DNA of 64,000 bases, taken from the NCBI GenBank assembly GCA_039931775.1, contig JBDTRG010000098.1, positions 18,816-82,815 on the forward strand. Reading direction: 5' to 3'. How positions within the stretch are numbered: position 1 is the stretch's first letter; the number at the start of each line of letters is the position of its first letter. A program made the position numbers and the translations under genes. The DNA is from CAIWHR01 sp039931775 (GTDB lineage: Bacteria > Pseudomonadota > Gammaproteobacteria > Burkholderiales > Casimicrobiaceae). The notes beneath the pieces are model-generated. The model did not search any database. It was given only the letters and a program-made list of their open reading frames with translations, and had not been told where the DNA came from. Positions 63,551-64,000 of the stretch are shown piece by piece.

Positions 63551-64000
63551 ATGGATCCCGCATTGCGACGCACTTTCCGATTTCTGCGGGACGGCATCGG
63601 CTGGCGGCTCAAGCGTCTGATCGGCGATCAGGCTTCCGATCGCTTTTTCATCGAGATGGCGAGGCGCTGGCGACCGCTGGTCAACAAGGCACTTTTCGTA
63701 GGCATCGCGGGGAGCGCCGCCAAGACGACGACCAAGGAACTCGCGGTCGGAATACTCGCTCGCCAGCGACGCGTCATAGGCAACCCGTTGTCTCTCAATT
63801 CGGATGTAGAGGTGGCGAATACCATTCTGCGCGTGCGTCGAAACCATGACTTTTGCATAGCGGAATTGGACGAGCAGCGCCCCGGAGCGATGGACGAACC
63901 GCTCGCTCTGTTGCAGCCGAGCATTGGCATCGTGACCGTGATCGAGAACGATCATTGGACCGCCTTTCAATCGCGCGAGGCCATCGCCGCGGAAGTGGGC
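63551..64000 (+). CDS. Mur-ligase-family protein (3' end outside window)
   Basis: The first 150 residues of a protein whose frame runs off the right edge. VGIAGSAAKTTTKELA is the ATP-binding loop of Mur-type ligases, with Ala-Ala where Asn-Gly or Cys-Gly is usual. NPLSLNSDVEVANTIL and VTVIENDHWTAF correspond to the substrate and metal-binding segments of the central domain. It therefore resembles MurF, CapB or cyanophycin-synthetase-type amide ligases. The start is the ATG at 63551; an in-frame GTG lies seven codons upstream. It is divergent from the main EPS operon. Confidence 0.72.
   Translation, partial: MDPALRRTFRFLRDGIGWRLKRLIGDQASDRFFIEMARRWRPLVNKALFVGIAGSAAKTTTKELAVGILARQRRVIGNPLSLNSDVEVANTILRVRRNHDFCIAELDEQRPGAMDEPLALLQPSIGIVTVIENDHWTAFQSREAIAAEVG

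Noticed and set aside
62802..63612. Several open frames of 60-190 codons in the control region
   Set aside because: They lack family motifs, plausible ribosome sites and consistent composition, and they overlap one another on both strands.
1..64000. tRNA, rRNA, CRISPR arrays, insertion sequences, riboswitches
   Set aside because: I looked for cloverleaf-like segments, regularly spaced repeats, transposase motifs and terminal inverted repeats and saw none I could support.

Overview
The window is high-GC bacterial DNA, almost certainly from a betaproteobacterium; the genus cannot be fixed from sequence alone. About 40 of its roughly 50 genes form one very large exopolysaccharide (EPS) and protein-sorting locus of the exosortase A (XrtA/EpsH, PEP-CTERM) type. 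The diagnostic members are the XrtA-EpsI fusion, the PrsK/PrsR/PrsT trio, the EpsB-type initiating sugar transferase, the two exosortase-associated alpha/beta hydrolases, the exosortase-associated acyl-CoA ligase and PLP decarboxylase, and the chain-length protein/tyrosine kinase/export lipoprotein set. No tRNA, rRNA, insertion sequence or CRISPR array was seen.

Layout, left to right. Positions 1-2794 (+) are unrelated transport genes: the 3' part of an amidase and two LivG/LivF-type ABC ATPases. Positions 2800-15069 (-) carry the initiating transferase epsB, prsK, prsR, prsT, a UDP-sugar 6-dehydrogenase, a UDP-sugar 4-epimerase, a lytic transglycosylase and a trypsin-like protease. Positions 15433-22273 (-) hold galE, a polymerase/ligase-like membrane protein, a glycosyltransferase, hydrolases 1 and 2 and a carrier protein. 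Positions 22469-42221 are a mosaic of short divergent units: DegT-type aminotransferase, two convergent FemAB-like paralogues, ligase/decarboxylase/amidotransferase-like module, TPR protein, glycosyltransferase, kdsD, flippase, deacetylase, O-ligase, acyltransferase and ATP-grasp enzyme. This part also contains two decayed genes. Positions 42241-62740 (-) are one tightly packed run of 17 genes, many with start/stop overlaps. It reads from the export lipoprotein through chain length, tyrosine kinase, beta-barrel, ATPase, wecB, deacetylase, FemAB, glycosyltransferases, xrtA and asnB to a tyrosine phosphatase. At the right edge a divergent Mur-ligase-like gene is cut by the window end.

How it works together (inference from families): EpsB primes undecaprenyl phosphate. 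WecB, the dehydrogenase, the epimerases and KdsD supply sugars, and the glycosyltransferases build the repeat unit. The flippase, the polymerase/ligases, the chain-length/kinase pair, the beta-barrel and the export lipoprotein assemble and export the polymer. Deacetylases, acyltransferase, amidotransferases and FemAB proteins decorate it, and XrtA processes PEP-CTERM proteins encoded elsewhere.

The most notable non-coding signal is a set of seven sequences with GG-N10-GC sigma-54 promoter architecture. Each lies in an intergenic gap and points at an EPS gene or operon, while the locus itself encodes the sigma-54 activator PrsR. A second is a Tyr-Gly hexanucleotide repeat that both encodes the tyrosine tail of the kinase and supplies five in-frame ATG codons for the next gene. 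All functional statements are by recognition of motifs and family resemblance; no database search was possible.
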